Below are positions 53,340 through 62,563 of a stretch of 64,000 nucleotides of DNA, piece by piece. How positions within the stretch are numbered: the first letter of the stretch is position 1; every line of letters begins with the position of its first letter. The notes beneath the pieces are model-generated. The model was not told the DNA's origin. It did not search any database and saw nothing but the letters and a program-made list of their open reading frames with translations. The DNA comes from Stieleria sp. JC731 (GTDB taxonomy: Bacteria; Planctomycetota; Planctomycetia; Pirellulales; Pirellulaceae), in contig NZ_JAJKFQ010000001.1 of the NCBI RefSeq assembly GCF_020966635.1, forward strand, positions 1,240,001 to 1,304,000. The letters run 5' to 3'. Both the position numbers and the translations under genes were made by a program.

Positions 53340-54140
53340 TTAGGCGGTGCCAAATTCGACGCGTCGTCGACCAAGCTGATTCTGCAATCGGTTGACGATT
53401 GAAGTGTGCATTTGGCTGACGCGTGATTCGGACAGGTCCAAGGTCGCACCGATCTCCTTCATCGTCAATTCTTCGTAGTAGTAAAGAATGATGATCAGGC
53501 GTTCGTTACGATTAAGACCTTTGGTGACCAACCGCATCAGGTCGTTCTTTTGAACGCGACGGGTTGGGTCTTCACCCTTTTTGTCTTCGAGGATGTCGAT
53601 TTCACGGACGTCTTTATAGCTGTCTGTTTCGTACCACTTTTTATTCAGTGAAACGACACCGACCGCATTGGCATCCGATTCCATCTTTTCGACTTCGGCG
53701 ACTGACAGTTCCATATGTTCTGACAGTTCGACGATCGTTGCCGGGCGTCCGTATTTGGTTTCCAGTTGCTTCTTGGCAACTGCAAGTTTGCTGGCTTTGC
53801 TTCGAACCAAACGTGGAACCCAGTCCATCGTTCGAAGTTCGTCAAGCATTGCGCCTCGAATACGAGGAACGCAGTAGGTTTCGAACTTCACGCCACGATC
53901 CATGTCGTAGGCGTCGATCGCATCCATCAAACCAAAAATGCCTGCACTGATCAGGTCATCCAGTTCGACTCCGTCGGGCAGACGCTGCCAAATTCGTTCG
54001 CCGTTATAGCGAACCAATGGCATGTAACGTTCGACCAGACGGTTGCGAAGAGGTTCGTATTGGTCCGCATCCTTTTCGATTTGTTTGAACTGTTTCCAAA
54101 CCTCAAGGATTTCATCGTCCGTTGAAACTGCGGCTGGCAT
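53340..54140 (-). CDS. fliA: Flagellar-type sigma factor (FliA/WhiG family)
   Basis: 266 residues with sigma regions 2 to 4. Region 2: LVRYNGERIWQRLPDGVELDDLISAGIFGLMDAIDAYD and VKFETYCVPRIRGAMLDELR, given here as separate motifs. Region 3: AVAKKQLETKYGRPATIVELSEHM. Region 4: NERLIIILYYYEELTMKEIGATLDLSESRVSQM. The PRIRGAMLDELR segment is typical of FliA/WhiG. A Shine-Dalgarno sequence (GGAGG) lies 6 bases before the ATG. It is downstream of flhA and flhF, as in many flagellar loci, and is expected to direct late flagellar genes. Confidence 0.93.
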   Translation of the reverse strand: MPAAVSTDDEILEVWKQFKQIEKDADQYEPLRNRLVERYMPLVRYNGERIWQRLPDGVELDDLISAGIFGLMDAIDAYDMDRGVKFETYCVPRIRGAMLDELRTMDWVPRLVRSKASKLAVAKKQLETKYGRPATIVELSEHMELSVAEVEKMESDANAVGVVSLNKKWYETDSYKDVREIDILEDKKGEDPTRRVQKNDLMRLVTKGLNRNERLIIILYYYEELTMKEIGATLDLSESRVSQMHTSIVNRLQNQLGRRRVEFGTA

Positions 54141-54282
54141 CCAATCCTCCGTGAACTTTTCTTTTGCCGTCGATTTCGTATCTCGGGCAGCTAGGCTTTT
54201 TAGGTTTGTCTACCGGTGGTTCGCTTTCTTTAATCAAAGGCAAGCGAATCATCAGCATAAGTTCGGCAGACAGGCCAATCAT
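54112..54282 (-). CDS. Possible small protein between flhF and fliA
   Basis: A 56-codon frame starts at the ATG at 54282 (MIGLSAELMLMIRLPLIKES) and ends 29 bases inside fliA in another frame. It covers most of the otherwise empty 309-bp gap and would be translationally linked to fliA. The Lys/Pro-rich second half (PPVDKPKKPSCPRYEIDGK) matches no family I know. Chance cannot be excluded at this length. Confidence 0.25.
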   Translation of the reverse strand: MIGLSAELMLMIRLPLIKESEPPVDKPKKPSCPRYEIDGKRKVHGGLDASRSFNGR

Positions 54283-54449
54283 TTGGCCACGTTTATTCGA
54301 GACTTCCTTGTCTCTTACCGTGTTTCTGTCTGCCTAGGCGCCGAATGCGGACTCTCAAAAAAACTGTTCAAGTCGTTTTCAGAATTTCCAGCCTTCGACT
54401 TTTTCCATATCGGTTATCCGTTGGGTTGATGTTGAGCTTAAAAATTCAT
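54283..54449. other. Rest of the flhF-fliA gap
   Basis: Nothing is supported here. An flhG (MinD-like) gene, which usually sits at this point, is absent. Confidence 0.5.
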
Positions 54450-55664
54450 TTAAGCCGCATCCATTTGTGTCCATTGCACCGGTGAGGGCAACAAACGCTC
54501 GACCAACACATCCGCGGACGCCGGGGCGATGTCCTCTGGAACGTGTTGTCCGTTGGTCACATAGCTGACGGGAATTCCCGCAACGCCGTTGGACCGCGCG
54601 ATTGCGGACAGCACACCTGCGGTGTACGGGGTTTCATCCAGCTTCGTCAAGACCGCTGCGGTAGGTCGAGCGATTGAAAATCCATCTAATACTGAATGAA
54701 CGACAGAAGCGGTGCTGGTGGCACTGATCACCAAGTGTGTTTCGTCGGGTTGTGCGGCGCGCAAGATCCGCGACAGATCCTCGATATGCACCTCGCCACT
54801 AGGGCTTCTGCCCGCGGTGTCAATCAATACCAAGTCGACGTCCCCAAGCTTTTCAATCGCTTCGGGCATCCGGTCGGCTGATTCGACAACCTGCATTGGC
54901 AGGTCCATGATTTGTGCGTACGCTTGCAGCTGCTGAATGGCTGCGATTCGGAACGTGTCGATCGTCAACAATCCGACACGACGTTTGCGATTCATTCGGA
55001 ACCCCGCGGCCAGCTTCGCGACCGTGGTTGTCTTCCCAACGCCGGTGGGACCGACGAGTGCGACGACTCGCCTGTCGCCCGGTGTCATCGCGATCGGGCC
55101 AGCGATCTGTACCTCACGACTGACTGATTGTTTTAGCTGCTCCAGCCACGACATCGTTGGCGGGTCCGTCAATCCACTGGCAAACGCGTTGGTGGATCGG
55201 ATCCAACGATCGACCACCGTCGGTTCGACCCCTAGCGAAACCATTTTGAATCGGTATTCCGACAACGGGTCCCACTGAGTCCGATAGTGAATCGTCGAGG
55301 TTTCCGGGGTGGCGGAATCGTTTCGATGGCCAATATTTCCTGCGATCGTCTGACGTGAATCGATCTGACGCTGCAGTTCGTCAACGCTACGAGAATTCCT
55401 TGACAGGGCATTGCCAAGTTCCGAACGGATACTCCCCTGCCCTGCCCCATCAAACGGATTGGTAACCGTTGGCGGATTGGAATGTGATGCCAGGTCGGGA
55501 GCATCCGACCTGGCTGTGACCTCGACATAGCTATGTCCCAGCCAGCCCATCCAACCTTCCCGGCATTGCCGCGTGCTTAGAACCGATGCGTTGGGACCGA
55601 GTTGTTCTCGGATCTCCTCTAACGCAGCTTGTAGGTTCGCGGCTCGAAATATTTTCGATTCCAT
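54450..55664 (-). CDS. flhF: Flagellar biosynthesis GTPase FlhF
   Basis: 404 residues from the ATG at 55664. The N-terminal MESKIFRAANLQAALEEIRE and GPNASVLSTRQ are the usual B-domain start. The SRP-type GTPase follows: G1 VALVGPTGVGKTTTVAKLAA around residue 200, LLTIDTFRIAAIQQLQAYA, and DLVLIDTAGRSPSG. FlhF helps place the flagellum at the pole. It follows flhA by 39 bp. A variable linker occupies about residues 60-170 and carries a GGGNAGGG double octamer in reverse. Confidence 0.93.
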   Translation of the reverse strand: MESKIFRAANLQAALEEIREQLGPNASVLSTRQCREGWMGWLGHSYVEVTARSDAPDLASHSNPPTVTNPFDGAGQGSIRSELGNALSRNSRSVDELQRQIDSRQTIAGNIGHRNDSATPETSTIHYRTQWDPLSEYRFKMVSLGVEPTVVDRWIRSTNAFASGLTDPPTMSWLEQLKQSVSREVQIAGPIAMTPGDRRVVALVGPTGVGKTTTVAKLAAGFRMNRKRRVGLLTIDTFRIAAIQQLQAYAQIMDLPMQVVESADRMPEAIEKLGDVDLVLIDTAGRSPSGEVHIEDLSRILRAAQPDETHLVISATSTASVVHSVLDGFSIARPTAAVLTKLDETPYTAGVLSAIARSNGVAGIPVSYVTNGQHVPEDIAPASADVLVERLLPSPVQWTQMDAA

Positions 55665-55703
55665 CGGTGGTACTATCAGGAGGGAAACGTACGGCAATTC
55701 GCC

Positions 55704-57926
55704 TTAGGCGGCATGCCCAGCGGCTTGAACGTGTTTTGTTTGTTCGGACGGTTGGATCGAGATCGCGGTTAGGTTGACCTGTGTGTCATCAGTGATCTCA
55801 TTGGTCGACAGAACATGTGCCCAGATACCCGATGCTTCAAGCATCGATTTGACACGTCGACGGATAGCTGGGGCAACGACGACGACCGGAGGATGACCTT
55901 GGTCGATTAACGTCTTAACTCCTTGACGAATCGCGTCGCAAGTGACGTCTTTCGATTTGTTGAAATCGCTTTCAGATTGACGCCTGACCGACGATGAAGA
56001 GTCATTCGTGGACTGATCATTTGTTGTCTTAATCAGCATCGATTGAGTCGGTTTGTCAAAGGCAATCGCATGCAACACGCCCAATTCATCACGTAGCGGA
56101 ACGCAAAGTGTTCTGGCAAGCCGTTGGCGGACAAACTCGATCTGCTCGAGGGTTTCCATCGATCGCGAAGTTGCTTCACCGATCGCTTCTAAGATGATTC
56201 CCAATTGTCGGATCGGAATCGATTCGCGAAGCAACCCTTGCAGGACTTTCTGAACATCGGCAGTTGTCATCCGCTGTGGGATCAGCTCGTTCACCAAGAC
56301 CGGTGCGATCTGTTTCAGTTCATCCAACAGGTGCCCGGTCGCGTCATGCGAAAGCAATTCATCGGCATAGACGCGTGCCACCTGTTCCAGCTGATTGGTC
56401 AAAACAACGGGGGCGGTCAAAGTTTTGTAGCCATAAATCATGGCTTGCTCACGCTGCTGGCTGGGAATCCAAACGGCACTCTGGGCGCCGAAGCCTTCCG
56501 CAGTTTCGCCTTCCAACTTGCCAGTGACTTTTCCGTTGGCAACGGCCAGCAGTTTGTCTGTTCGCAACTGTCCGCGTGCGACAAAGTCACCGAAAAGACG
56601 TATTTCGTATTCGAGTTCGCCCAAGGTCGCGTCGTCTCTTACCCGAACCTTGGGAAGCACGATTCCGATTTCGGCTGCCATCTGGTTCCGCAGTGCAGAG
56701 ATACGCTGCATCAAGTCACCGCCACGGGCAGGGTCGGCAAGGGGGAGCAGTCCAAGCCCAATCGCGACTTCGAGCGGATCAACATTCAAAAAGTCTTCGA
56801 CGCGTTTTTGATTGGCTGATGCTGTTGCTTGTTCAGTTTCACGGGCGATTGCCTGTTCCTTTTCCGCTTCACGCTGATTGACCGATAAGGTCCATGCGAT
56901 GAACAACAGCCCGCCGCCAAGCAACAGCAGCGGAACGATCGGTAGCCCCGTGACGGTCAAAAGCAAGACAAATACACCGCTGATCGCGATCGCTGTGGAA
57001 TTGCCTAGCATCTGGCCAACAAAACGATCAGGTAGATTGGTCGCTCGTGTTCCACGCGTGACCAGAATGCCGGCAGCCAGCGAGATCAACAATGAAGGAA
57101 GTTGGCTGACCAATCCGTCGCCAATGGTCAGCTTTGTGAACACCGATGCCGCTTGGCCGATCCGCATATCCGAGACGATGATGCCCAGGTAAAGGCCGCC
57201 AATAATGTTGATGGCGGTAATCACTAGCCCGGCAATCGCATCGCCACGTACAAATTTTCCCGCCCCATCCATCGCGGAGTAAAAGTCGGCTTCGGAAACC
57301 AATTCTTGCCGACGCCGTGCGGCCTCGTCAGAGTCGATCGCACCCGCGTTGACGTCGGCTTCGATCGCCGATTGTCGTCCTGGCATTCCGTCCAAGGCAA
57401 ATCGAGCGGCAACTTCGCTGATTCGGGTCGCACCTTTCGTAATGACAACGAATTGCACGATCACCAAAATCAGGAAGATGATCAGTCCGACTTCGACTTG
57501 ATTCCCGGCAACAAACTGACCAAAGGTTCGGATCACTCCACCTGCCGCGTCTTCGCCCTGTGTCGGGGCGTTGGTCAAAATCATCCGAGTCGTTGCGATA
57601 TTCAGCACCAAACGCGATAGCGTTGTTACCAACAACGCGGTGGGGAATACGCTAAATTCGAGCGGCGATTTGACATGAATCGCGGTCAAAAGAATCACAA
57701 CCGCCAACGCAACGTTACCCGCTAACAACAAATCCATTACCGCGGCAGGCAGCGGCATCAAAATGACGACCATGCAGGCCATCATGAAGGCCGGCATCAA
57801 TAGCGCTCGAATACGTTGCAGGTTGGTCACGAACAGTGTCAGCGATTTTGTGGGGCGTGCCACACGAAGCGGCAAGAATCTCGACAAGGATTGGCGAAAG
57901 TACAAAAAAATTGCATTTCGATTCAA
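55704..57926 (-). CDS. flhA: Flagellar export-gate protein FlhA
   Basis: 740 residues if the TTG at 57926 is the start. Family members begin closer to the first membrane helix (LLMPAFMMACMVVILMPLP, residue 42 onward), so a later non-ATG start is possible. Eight membrane helices fill the first half, with the FHIPEP-type stretch (PLEFSVFPTALLVTTLSRLVLNIA, read as overlapping motifs) and the cytosolic loop RISEVAARFALDGMPGRQSAIEAD. The C-terminal half is the export-substrate platform (VRDDATLGELEYEIRLFG, IPQRMTTADVQKVLQGLLRE). It forms the flagellar type III export gate. Confidence 0.95.
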   Translation of the reverse strand: MNRNAIFLYFRQSLSRFLPLRVARPTKSLTLFVTNLQRIRALLMPAFMMACMVVILMPLPAAVMDLLLAGNVALAVVILLTAIHVKSPLEFSVFPTALLVTTLSRLVLNIATTRMILTNAPTQGEDAAGGVIRTFGQFVAGNQVEVGLIIFLILVIVQFVVITKGATRISEVAARFALDGMPGRQSAIEADVNAGAIDSDEAARRRQELVSEADFYSAMDGAGKFVRGDAIAGLVITAINIIGGLYLGIIVSDMRIGQAASVFTKLTIGDGLVSQLPSLLISLAAGILVTRGTRATNLPDRFVGQMLGNSTAIAISGVFVLLLTVTGLPIVPLLLLGGGLLFIAWTLSVNQREAEKEQAIARETEQATASANQKRVEDFLNVDPLEVAIGLGLLPLADPARGGDLMQRISALRNQMAAEIGIVLPKVRVRDDATLGELEYEIRLFGDFVARGQLRTDKLLAVANGKVTGKLEGETAEGFGAQSAVWIPSQQREQAMIYGYKTLTAPVVLTNQLEQVARVYADELLSHDATGHLLDELKQIAPVLVNELIPQRMTTADVQKVLQGLLRESIPIRQLGIILEAIGEATSRSMETLEQIEFVRQRLARTLCVPLRDELGVLHAIAFDKPTQSMLIKTTNDQSTNDSSSSVRRQSESDFNKSKDVTCDAIRQGVKTLIDQGHPPVVVVAPAIRRRVKSMLEASGIWAHVLSTNEITDDTQVNLTAISIQPSEQTKHVQAAGHAA

Positions 57927-58034
57927 GATTCATACTGACTTTGTCGGACCCCTGTTTCACGAACGATGTTTCACAGTTCGCAACGTAGTACCGCTGACTA
58001 AAAAGACGGTTTTTCAGAACCCCAAGGGAAAGGC

Positions 58035-58541
58035 GTGAACGGCCCAAGTACAGACAACCCCTATCAGGCTCCCGTCGAAATTGAAGATCAGGATCGTCCC
58101 GCAGTGCAATCGATTGCGGTCGATGACGGGATTCGTCGAAACTGCATCTTCGCGTGGTCGGTAATCTTGCCCATCAACCTAATTGTGCCAGGGTTAATCG
58201 CAATGGGCATGCTTGCGCCCACCGGATGGATCGGCGTCTTACCTGCGGTCCTGGCCATCTACGCGATCGGTCTGTGGGTGTGCTATCGCCACACCAACCT
58301 TGCGGTACGTGTCACGATCGGCGGAAGCATCGTCGCCTTTTTTCAATTTGTCCCAATTCTGCATTTGTTCGCAGGAATCGTGGGATTTGAAGTTGTCGGT
58401 GCGACGTTTGACCATGGTGGCGGGCCATCGTTGGGACCTGTCCAAGCATTTGCAATCACTTTAATAGTCGCGGCGATCTTGCTGACGGTCTCTGTGGTCA
58501 TCGGCGCGATCTTGACCTACATCAAAAAGCGAATGGCTTAG
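58035..58541 (+). CDS. Small planctomycete membrane protein with NPYQAP motif
   Basis: 168 residues from a GTG start. The N-terminus NGPSTDNPYQAPVEIEDQD carries the NPYQAP motif seen in many small planctomycete membrane proteins. Four hydrophobic helices follow (ILPINLIVPGLIAMGMLAP, WIGVLPAVLAIYAIGLWV, IGGSIVAFFQFVPILHLFAGIVG, FAITLIVAAILLTVSVVIGAIL). Function is unknown. It is the only + gene in the right-hand 16 kb and lies between convergent and divergent - genes. Confidence 0.82.
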   Translation: MNGPSTDNPYQAPVEIEDQDRPAVQSIAVDDGIRRNCIFAWSVILPINLIVPGLIAMGMLAPTGWIGVLPAVLAIYAIGLWVCYRHTNLAVRVTIGGSIVAFFQFVPILHLFAGIVGFEVVGATFDHGGGPSLGPVQAFAITLIVAAILLTVSVVIGAILTYIKKRMA

Positions 58542-58558
58542 CGCAGAATGAAGAAGAA

Positions 58559-59725
58559 TTAAAGTCCGGGGTTCTCGTACCAGACGACACCAAAGTTTTG
58601 TCGCTCTTCACAGGTCATTGCGTCCAAATCACCGTCACCATCAAAGTCAATCAATTCGAAGCGATCGAATTTGACAGCCGGTGTGGGATCCACAATGTCC
58701 CAATTACCAGCGATGTCCCGAATCCATAGGCCAGGCTGATCGGGATGACGGCTGGCCTTGGTGTTTGCGGATAGCAATATCTGTCCGCCGGGCAGGACTT
58801 CGATCGCTTTTCCGAATTCAACGAACGGAGGATGCTTGATTGGTGTCGTGGTCCAGCCATCATCTTGACGGACGCAATCGATCGATCCATCACGACGAGT
58901 GGCGATCAAGCATCGTTCTGGACTGGCGGTCATGAACATCACTTCCCTGCCCTGCCCCGCAATCAAATGCTCTTCCCATGGTTCGGACGGGTTCTTCGGC
59001 TGTTCCAGCCATGCCGCAGCACTCCGCGAACCTTTTCGATCGGTAAACACAATGTCCTGGTCACCATCGCCATCCATGTCAACCGAACGGAGTGACATCG
59101 TCCATCCGACCTGCCGCAGACGGATGACCTGCCATTGGTCCAAATCTCGATTGGGACGTTTTGTTTCAATGGACGTTCGGTCTGGAACAAGCAGCGTTAG
59201 GCTGGCTTTGGGGCCTTTGCTACCGAGCACAATCGCTTGGCGACCGTCGTTTAAGGGTAATGGCAACGCGTACATCCACATCACGCCATCGAGTGCAGCG
59301 ATTGGTGACGTGCTCCAGGACCGTGGCGACAACCATGCTTGATTGTCGTTCGAATTGGCAACGTTGCTAAAGTGAACAAGCACTTGCCGACGTTTGCCTT
59401 CATGGCAACTAATGATGTCCAGTTTGCCATCACCGTCAACGTCCATCGGGACGGCATCTTCCGGTGAAGCCGCTTTGGCGATCGTGACCGATGGCCAAGG
59501 ACGTTTTACGTTTTTGGGGCCGGGGTTCAGATAAAGACGAACCAATCCCGACTCTTCCCAGCCGGTGACGACATCGCTTAAGCCATCACCATTAAAGTCA
59601 CCTAGACGCACACCGTCAGCGCCCTGGTATTGATTGTCGACCACATGACGCCGCCAAGGCTCGGCAAACGCTGACTGTTGAACAATGTTGACAACGATCA
59701 GCAGGCCGAGCGTGACAGAACGCAT
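58559..59725 (-). CDS. Secreted FG-GAP/VCBS-repeat protein
   Basis: 388 residues with a signal peptide (SVTLGLLIVVNIVQQSAFA). FG-GAP/VCBS-type calcium-binding blades repeat along the chain: GDFNGDGLSDVVTGW, MDVDGDGKLDIISCHEG, VDMDGDGDQDIVFTDRKG, and at the end IDFDGDGDLDAMTCEER. These form a beta-propeller used for surface binding. No catalytic domain is fused. It starts 10 bp after serA's stop codon on the same strand, so it may be transcribed with serC and serA, though the functional link is unclear. Confidence 0.88.
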   Translation of the reverse strand: MRSVTLGLLIVVNIVQQSAFAEPWRRHVVDNQYQGADGVRLGDFNGDGLSDVVTGWEESGLVRLYLNPGPKNVKRPWPSVTIAKAASPEDAVPMDVDGDGKLDIISCHEGKRRQVLVHFSNVANSNDNQAWLSPRSWSTSPIAALDGVMWMYALPLPLNDGRQAIVLGSKGPKASLTLLVPDRTSIETKRPNRDLDQWQVIRLRQVGWTMSLRSVDMDGDGDQDIVFTDRKGSRSAAAWLEQPKNPSEPWEEHLIAGQGREVMFMTASPERCLIATRRDGSIDCVRQDDGWTTTPIKHPPFVEFGKAIEVLPGGQILLSANTKASRHPDQPGLWIRDIAGNWDIVDPTPAVKFDRFELIDFDGDGDLDAMTCEERQNFGVVWYENPGL

Positions 59726-59735
59726 GTGCGATCCA

Positions 59736-60914
59736 CTATTTTTTCAGAGGCAGGTGCCGCACCGAAAGAACCCCTTCGATGCTTCGCAACGCTTCCAGTG
59801 CGGACTCTTCGATCGTTCCATCGAGGTCGATAACGGTATAAGCCAACTCGCCCCGAGACTTGTTCAACAAGTCGGCGATATTCAGGTTGGCTTTTGCCAG
59901 GATAGCAGAGATCTGCCCGACCATGTTGGGAACATTGGCGTTGGCGATTGTCACGCGAGATCCGCTACCACCGCGTGGCAGGATCGCTTCGGGGAAGTTC
60001 ACCGAATTGCGGATCGTGCCGTCTTCGAGGAAGTCACGGACTTGGTCTGCGACCATGACAGCACAGTTCTCTTCGGCTTCTTCGGTCGATGCACCAAGGT
60101 GTGGGAAGGCGATGACTTTAGGATGACGCAGCAGAGCGCTGGTCGGGAAGTCGATCACGTAGGACGATAGCTTTCCGCTTTCCAGTGCAGCGACGACGGC
60201 TTCATCATCACAGATTCCGCCACGAGCCAAGTTTACGACGATCGCACCGTCGTTCATCATCGCGATGCGTTCTTTGCTAACCAAGCCTCGCGTCGCGTCC
60301 AGCAATGGGACGTGAACGGAAACGGCGTCGCACTGCGAAAACAGGTGATCGAGGTTCATCGCCTGTTGAATGTTGCGCGACAGCTTCCACGCGTTTTCGA
60401 CGGAAATCAACGGGTCGTAGCCGACCACTTTCATTCCCAGGGCGCTGGCGGCATTGGCAACACGGATACCGATCGCACCGAGTCCGATCACGCCAAGCGT
60501 TTTGGAGTGCAGTTCGGCACCGACATAGTTCTTCTTGCCCGATTCGACTGCGGTCGAGACTTCCGCGTCGTTGCCTTCAAGGGTCTCGGCGAACTTCATC
60601 GCCGGATAGATGTTGCGAGTCGCGATTAGCAATCCCGCGAGAACCAGTTCTTTAACCGCGTTGGCATTCGCACCAGGCGCGTTGAAGACCGGTACCCCGC
60701 GTTTGGTCATTTTGTCGATCGGGATATTGTTGACACCAGCACCGGCGCGGCCGATCGCGGCAACCGTCTCAGGGATCTCCATGTCATGCATCTTGAACGA
60801 GCGTAGCAAGACCGCATCGGGTGATTTGGTGTCGCTGCTGATCTCGTATTTCTCACGCGGGAGTCGTTCGAGTCCTTTGACGGAGATGTTGTTGAGCGTG
60901 AGGATTTTGTACAT
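59736..60914 (-). CDS. serA: D-3-phosphoglycerate dehydrogenase
   Basis: 392 residues from the ATG at 60914. It oxidises 3-phosphoglycerate with NAD in serine synthesis. NAD site GVIGLGAIGIRVAN, catalytic region VNLARGGICDDEAVVAALESG, and the His in VIAFPHLGASTEEAEENCA are intact. A C-terminal ACT domain (about residues 320-392: VTIANANVPNMVGQISAILA) would sense serine. It is the short form, with ACT but no ASB domain. serC lies 122 bp upstream on the same strand, so the two probably form a serine operon. Confidence 0.95.
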   Translation of the reverse strand: MYKILTLNNISVKGLERLPREKYEISSDTKSPDAVLLRSFKMHDMEIPETVAAIGRAGAGVNNIPIDKMTKRGVPVFNAPGANANAVKELVLAGLLIATRNIYPAMKFAETLEGNDAEVSTAVESGKKNYVGAELHSKTLGVIGLGAIGIRVANAASALGMKVVGYDPLISVENAWKLSRNIQQAMNLDHLFSQCDAVSVHVPLLDATRGLVSKERIAMMNDGAIVVNLARGGICDDEAVVAALESGKLSSYVIDFPTSALLRHPKVIAFPHLGASTEEAEENCAVMVADQVRDFLEDGTIRNSVNFPEAILPRGGSGSRVTIANANVPNMVGQISAILAKANLNIADLLNKSRGELAYTVIDLDGTIEESALEALRSIEGVLSVRHLPLKK

Positions 60915-61036
60915 CGCGTACTGTCGTGTCGGTGGCAAGTCAGAAGTTCAAAACACTAATTCCGATCGAAGCGGGCGCGCCGCTTCGATCTCCAATTTCA
61001 ATACCTGAGTGTGCATGCTCAGGTCAGGCAGGTTCG

Positions 61037-62149
61037 CTACGCGTTCTTGGTCGCGAACGAAGTCATGAAATCGGCAAGGGCTTTGGCGCCCTCTTTAGGC
61101 ATCGCGTTGTAGATGCTTGCGCGAATACCGCCAACGCTGCGGTGTCCCTTGAGCGCGACGAGGTCGTTGTTGGCCGCTTCGCTCAGGAATGCGGCTTGCA
61201 GTTCGTCATTTGGAAGAACAAAGGTTGCATTCATCAACGAACGACATTCGGGCTTGGCATGGCCCTTGTAGAAACCGTTGGACGAATCGATCGCGTCATA
61301 CAGCAACGCTGCCTTTTCACGGTTCAGCTTTTCCATCGCTTCCAAACCGCCAATGTCTTTGGATAGCCAACGGGCGACTTTACCGAGCACCCAAATGGCA
61401 AACGTTGGTGGCGTGTTCCATTCCGAATCGGCTTCGGCGTGGTTCTTGTACTGCAGGTATCCAGGCAACGAATCGCTGCCGATTTCCAGCAGGTCTTTAC
61501 GCATCACGACGACCGTCACACCGGCTGGCCCGGCATTCTTTTGAGCACAGGCGTAGATCATCCCGTACTTGTTAACGTCCAGTGGGCGGTGCATGAAGTC
61601 ACTGGAGGCATCACAGATCAACGGCACGTTCTCAGGACACTTCGGTTCGTCCTGGAATTGAACGCCTTGAATGGTTTCGTTGCTGCAGTAGTAGAGGTAC
61701 GCCGCGTCGTCGGACACTTCGTAGTCGCCCGGAGTGGGCACATGATTAAAGTTCGATTCGGCCGCGTTGTAGACGATGTCAACTTTGCCTTCTTTCTTGG
61801 CTTCGCCGATCGCCTTCTTGCCCCACGTTCCCGTTTGCAAGTAGGCAGCCGATTTATCGCGGCCACGCAATAGGTTGGCCGGAATCATCGAAAACTGTAG
61901 TGCCGCACCACCCTGCAGGAACATCACGGAATAATCGTCGCTGATGTTCAACAGCGAACGAATCGAGTTTTCTGCATCGTGCAAGATGTCAATAAACACC
62001 TTGTCGCGGTGGCTCAATTCAAGCAGCGAAGCACGTGCCCCGGGCAGGCACAACAGCTCGTCGCGGACCTCTTCAAGAACCGACTCAGGCAAAACAGCTG
62101 GTCCGGCAGAAAAATTGTAGGCGCGTTGATCGGTCGCAGTTGCAGTCAT
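61037..62149 (-). CDS. serC: Phosphoserine aminotransferase
   Basis: 370 residues from the ATG at 62149. The family N-terminus AYNFSAGPAVLPESVLEEVR, the phosphate/PLP-binding FLQGGAALQFSMIPANLL, and ACAQKNAGPAGVTVVV with the PLP lysine identify it. HRSVGGIRASIYNAM near the C-terminus is typical of the family. It makes 3-phosphoserine from 3-phosphohydroxypyruvate and glutamate, the step after SerA, whose gene follows. Confidence 0.96.
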   Translation of the reverse strand: MTATATDQRAYNFSAGPAVLPESVLEEVRDELLCLPGARASLLELSHRDKVFIDILHDAENSIRSLLNISDDYSVMFLQGGAALQFSMIPANLLRGRDKSAAYLQTGTWGKKAIGEAKKEGKVDIVYNAAESNFNHVPTPGDYEVSDDAAYLYYCSNETIQGVQFQDEPKCPENVPLICDASSDFMHRPLDVNKYGMIYACAQKNAGPAGVTVVVMRKDLLEIGSDSLPGYLQYKNHAEADSEWNTPPTFAIWVLGKVARWLSKDIGGLEAMEKLNREKAALLYDAIDSSNGFYKGHAKPECRSLMNATFVLPNDELQAAFLSEAANNDLVALKGHRSVGGIRASIYNAMPKEGAKALADFMTSFATKNA

Positions 62150-62563
62150 CGATCGCATCGATTGGTTGGGGAAGTGGAGGATGAGCGGGGATTCTATGTC
62201 GAGTCGGGCGACTGCGAAAGGAGCAACTTGCCTTTGCCGAAGCACAGAATTTTCGGCCGCTGGCACCCGAAGAATTTCCGTAGGAGGCCATCAATGGCAC
62301 TGTGAACCCTCCAACGGGCTGTTCTGCCACTGTGTATGTCGCCCTGTACGTCACCGTGTTTTGCCGCGATCAGCTCCCTGGATTGATTCGGCCGCTGTTC
62401 CAGACACGTATCACTGACGGCAGGATCGTGCTTGAAGCTTGGCTCCTAGGAGAACATCACGCGTCGATTTCGCACGAATTTTCTCGATTTCAAAACCCCT
62501 GGTAAAGGGGGGCTTCCGCCGGGTCACCCATCGAGTCCGTCCCACCCAAGCGGATCGAGGAAC
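62150..62563. other. Intergenic region upstream of serC
   Basis: No gene is supported. It presumably holds the serC promoter, and there is a weak terminator for the upstream NYN gene at 62492-62510. Confidence 0.4.
62492..62510 (-). terminator. Weak terminator of the NYN-domain gene
   Basis: On the - strand CCCCT and AGGGG form a 5-bp stem with a five-base loop, followed by TTTT. It lies about 55 bp past the stop. Confidence 0.4.

Noticed and set aside
56726..56733. GGGCAGGG on the + strand in flhA, against the right-hand polarity
   Set aside because: Not dropped as data but not treated as refuting the switch. A single exception against 15 is compatible with a bias such as that of E. coli KOPS, which is also not absolute.
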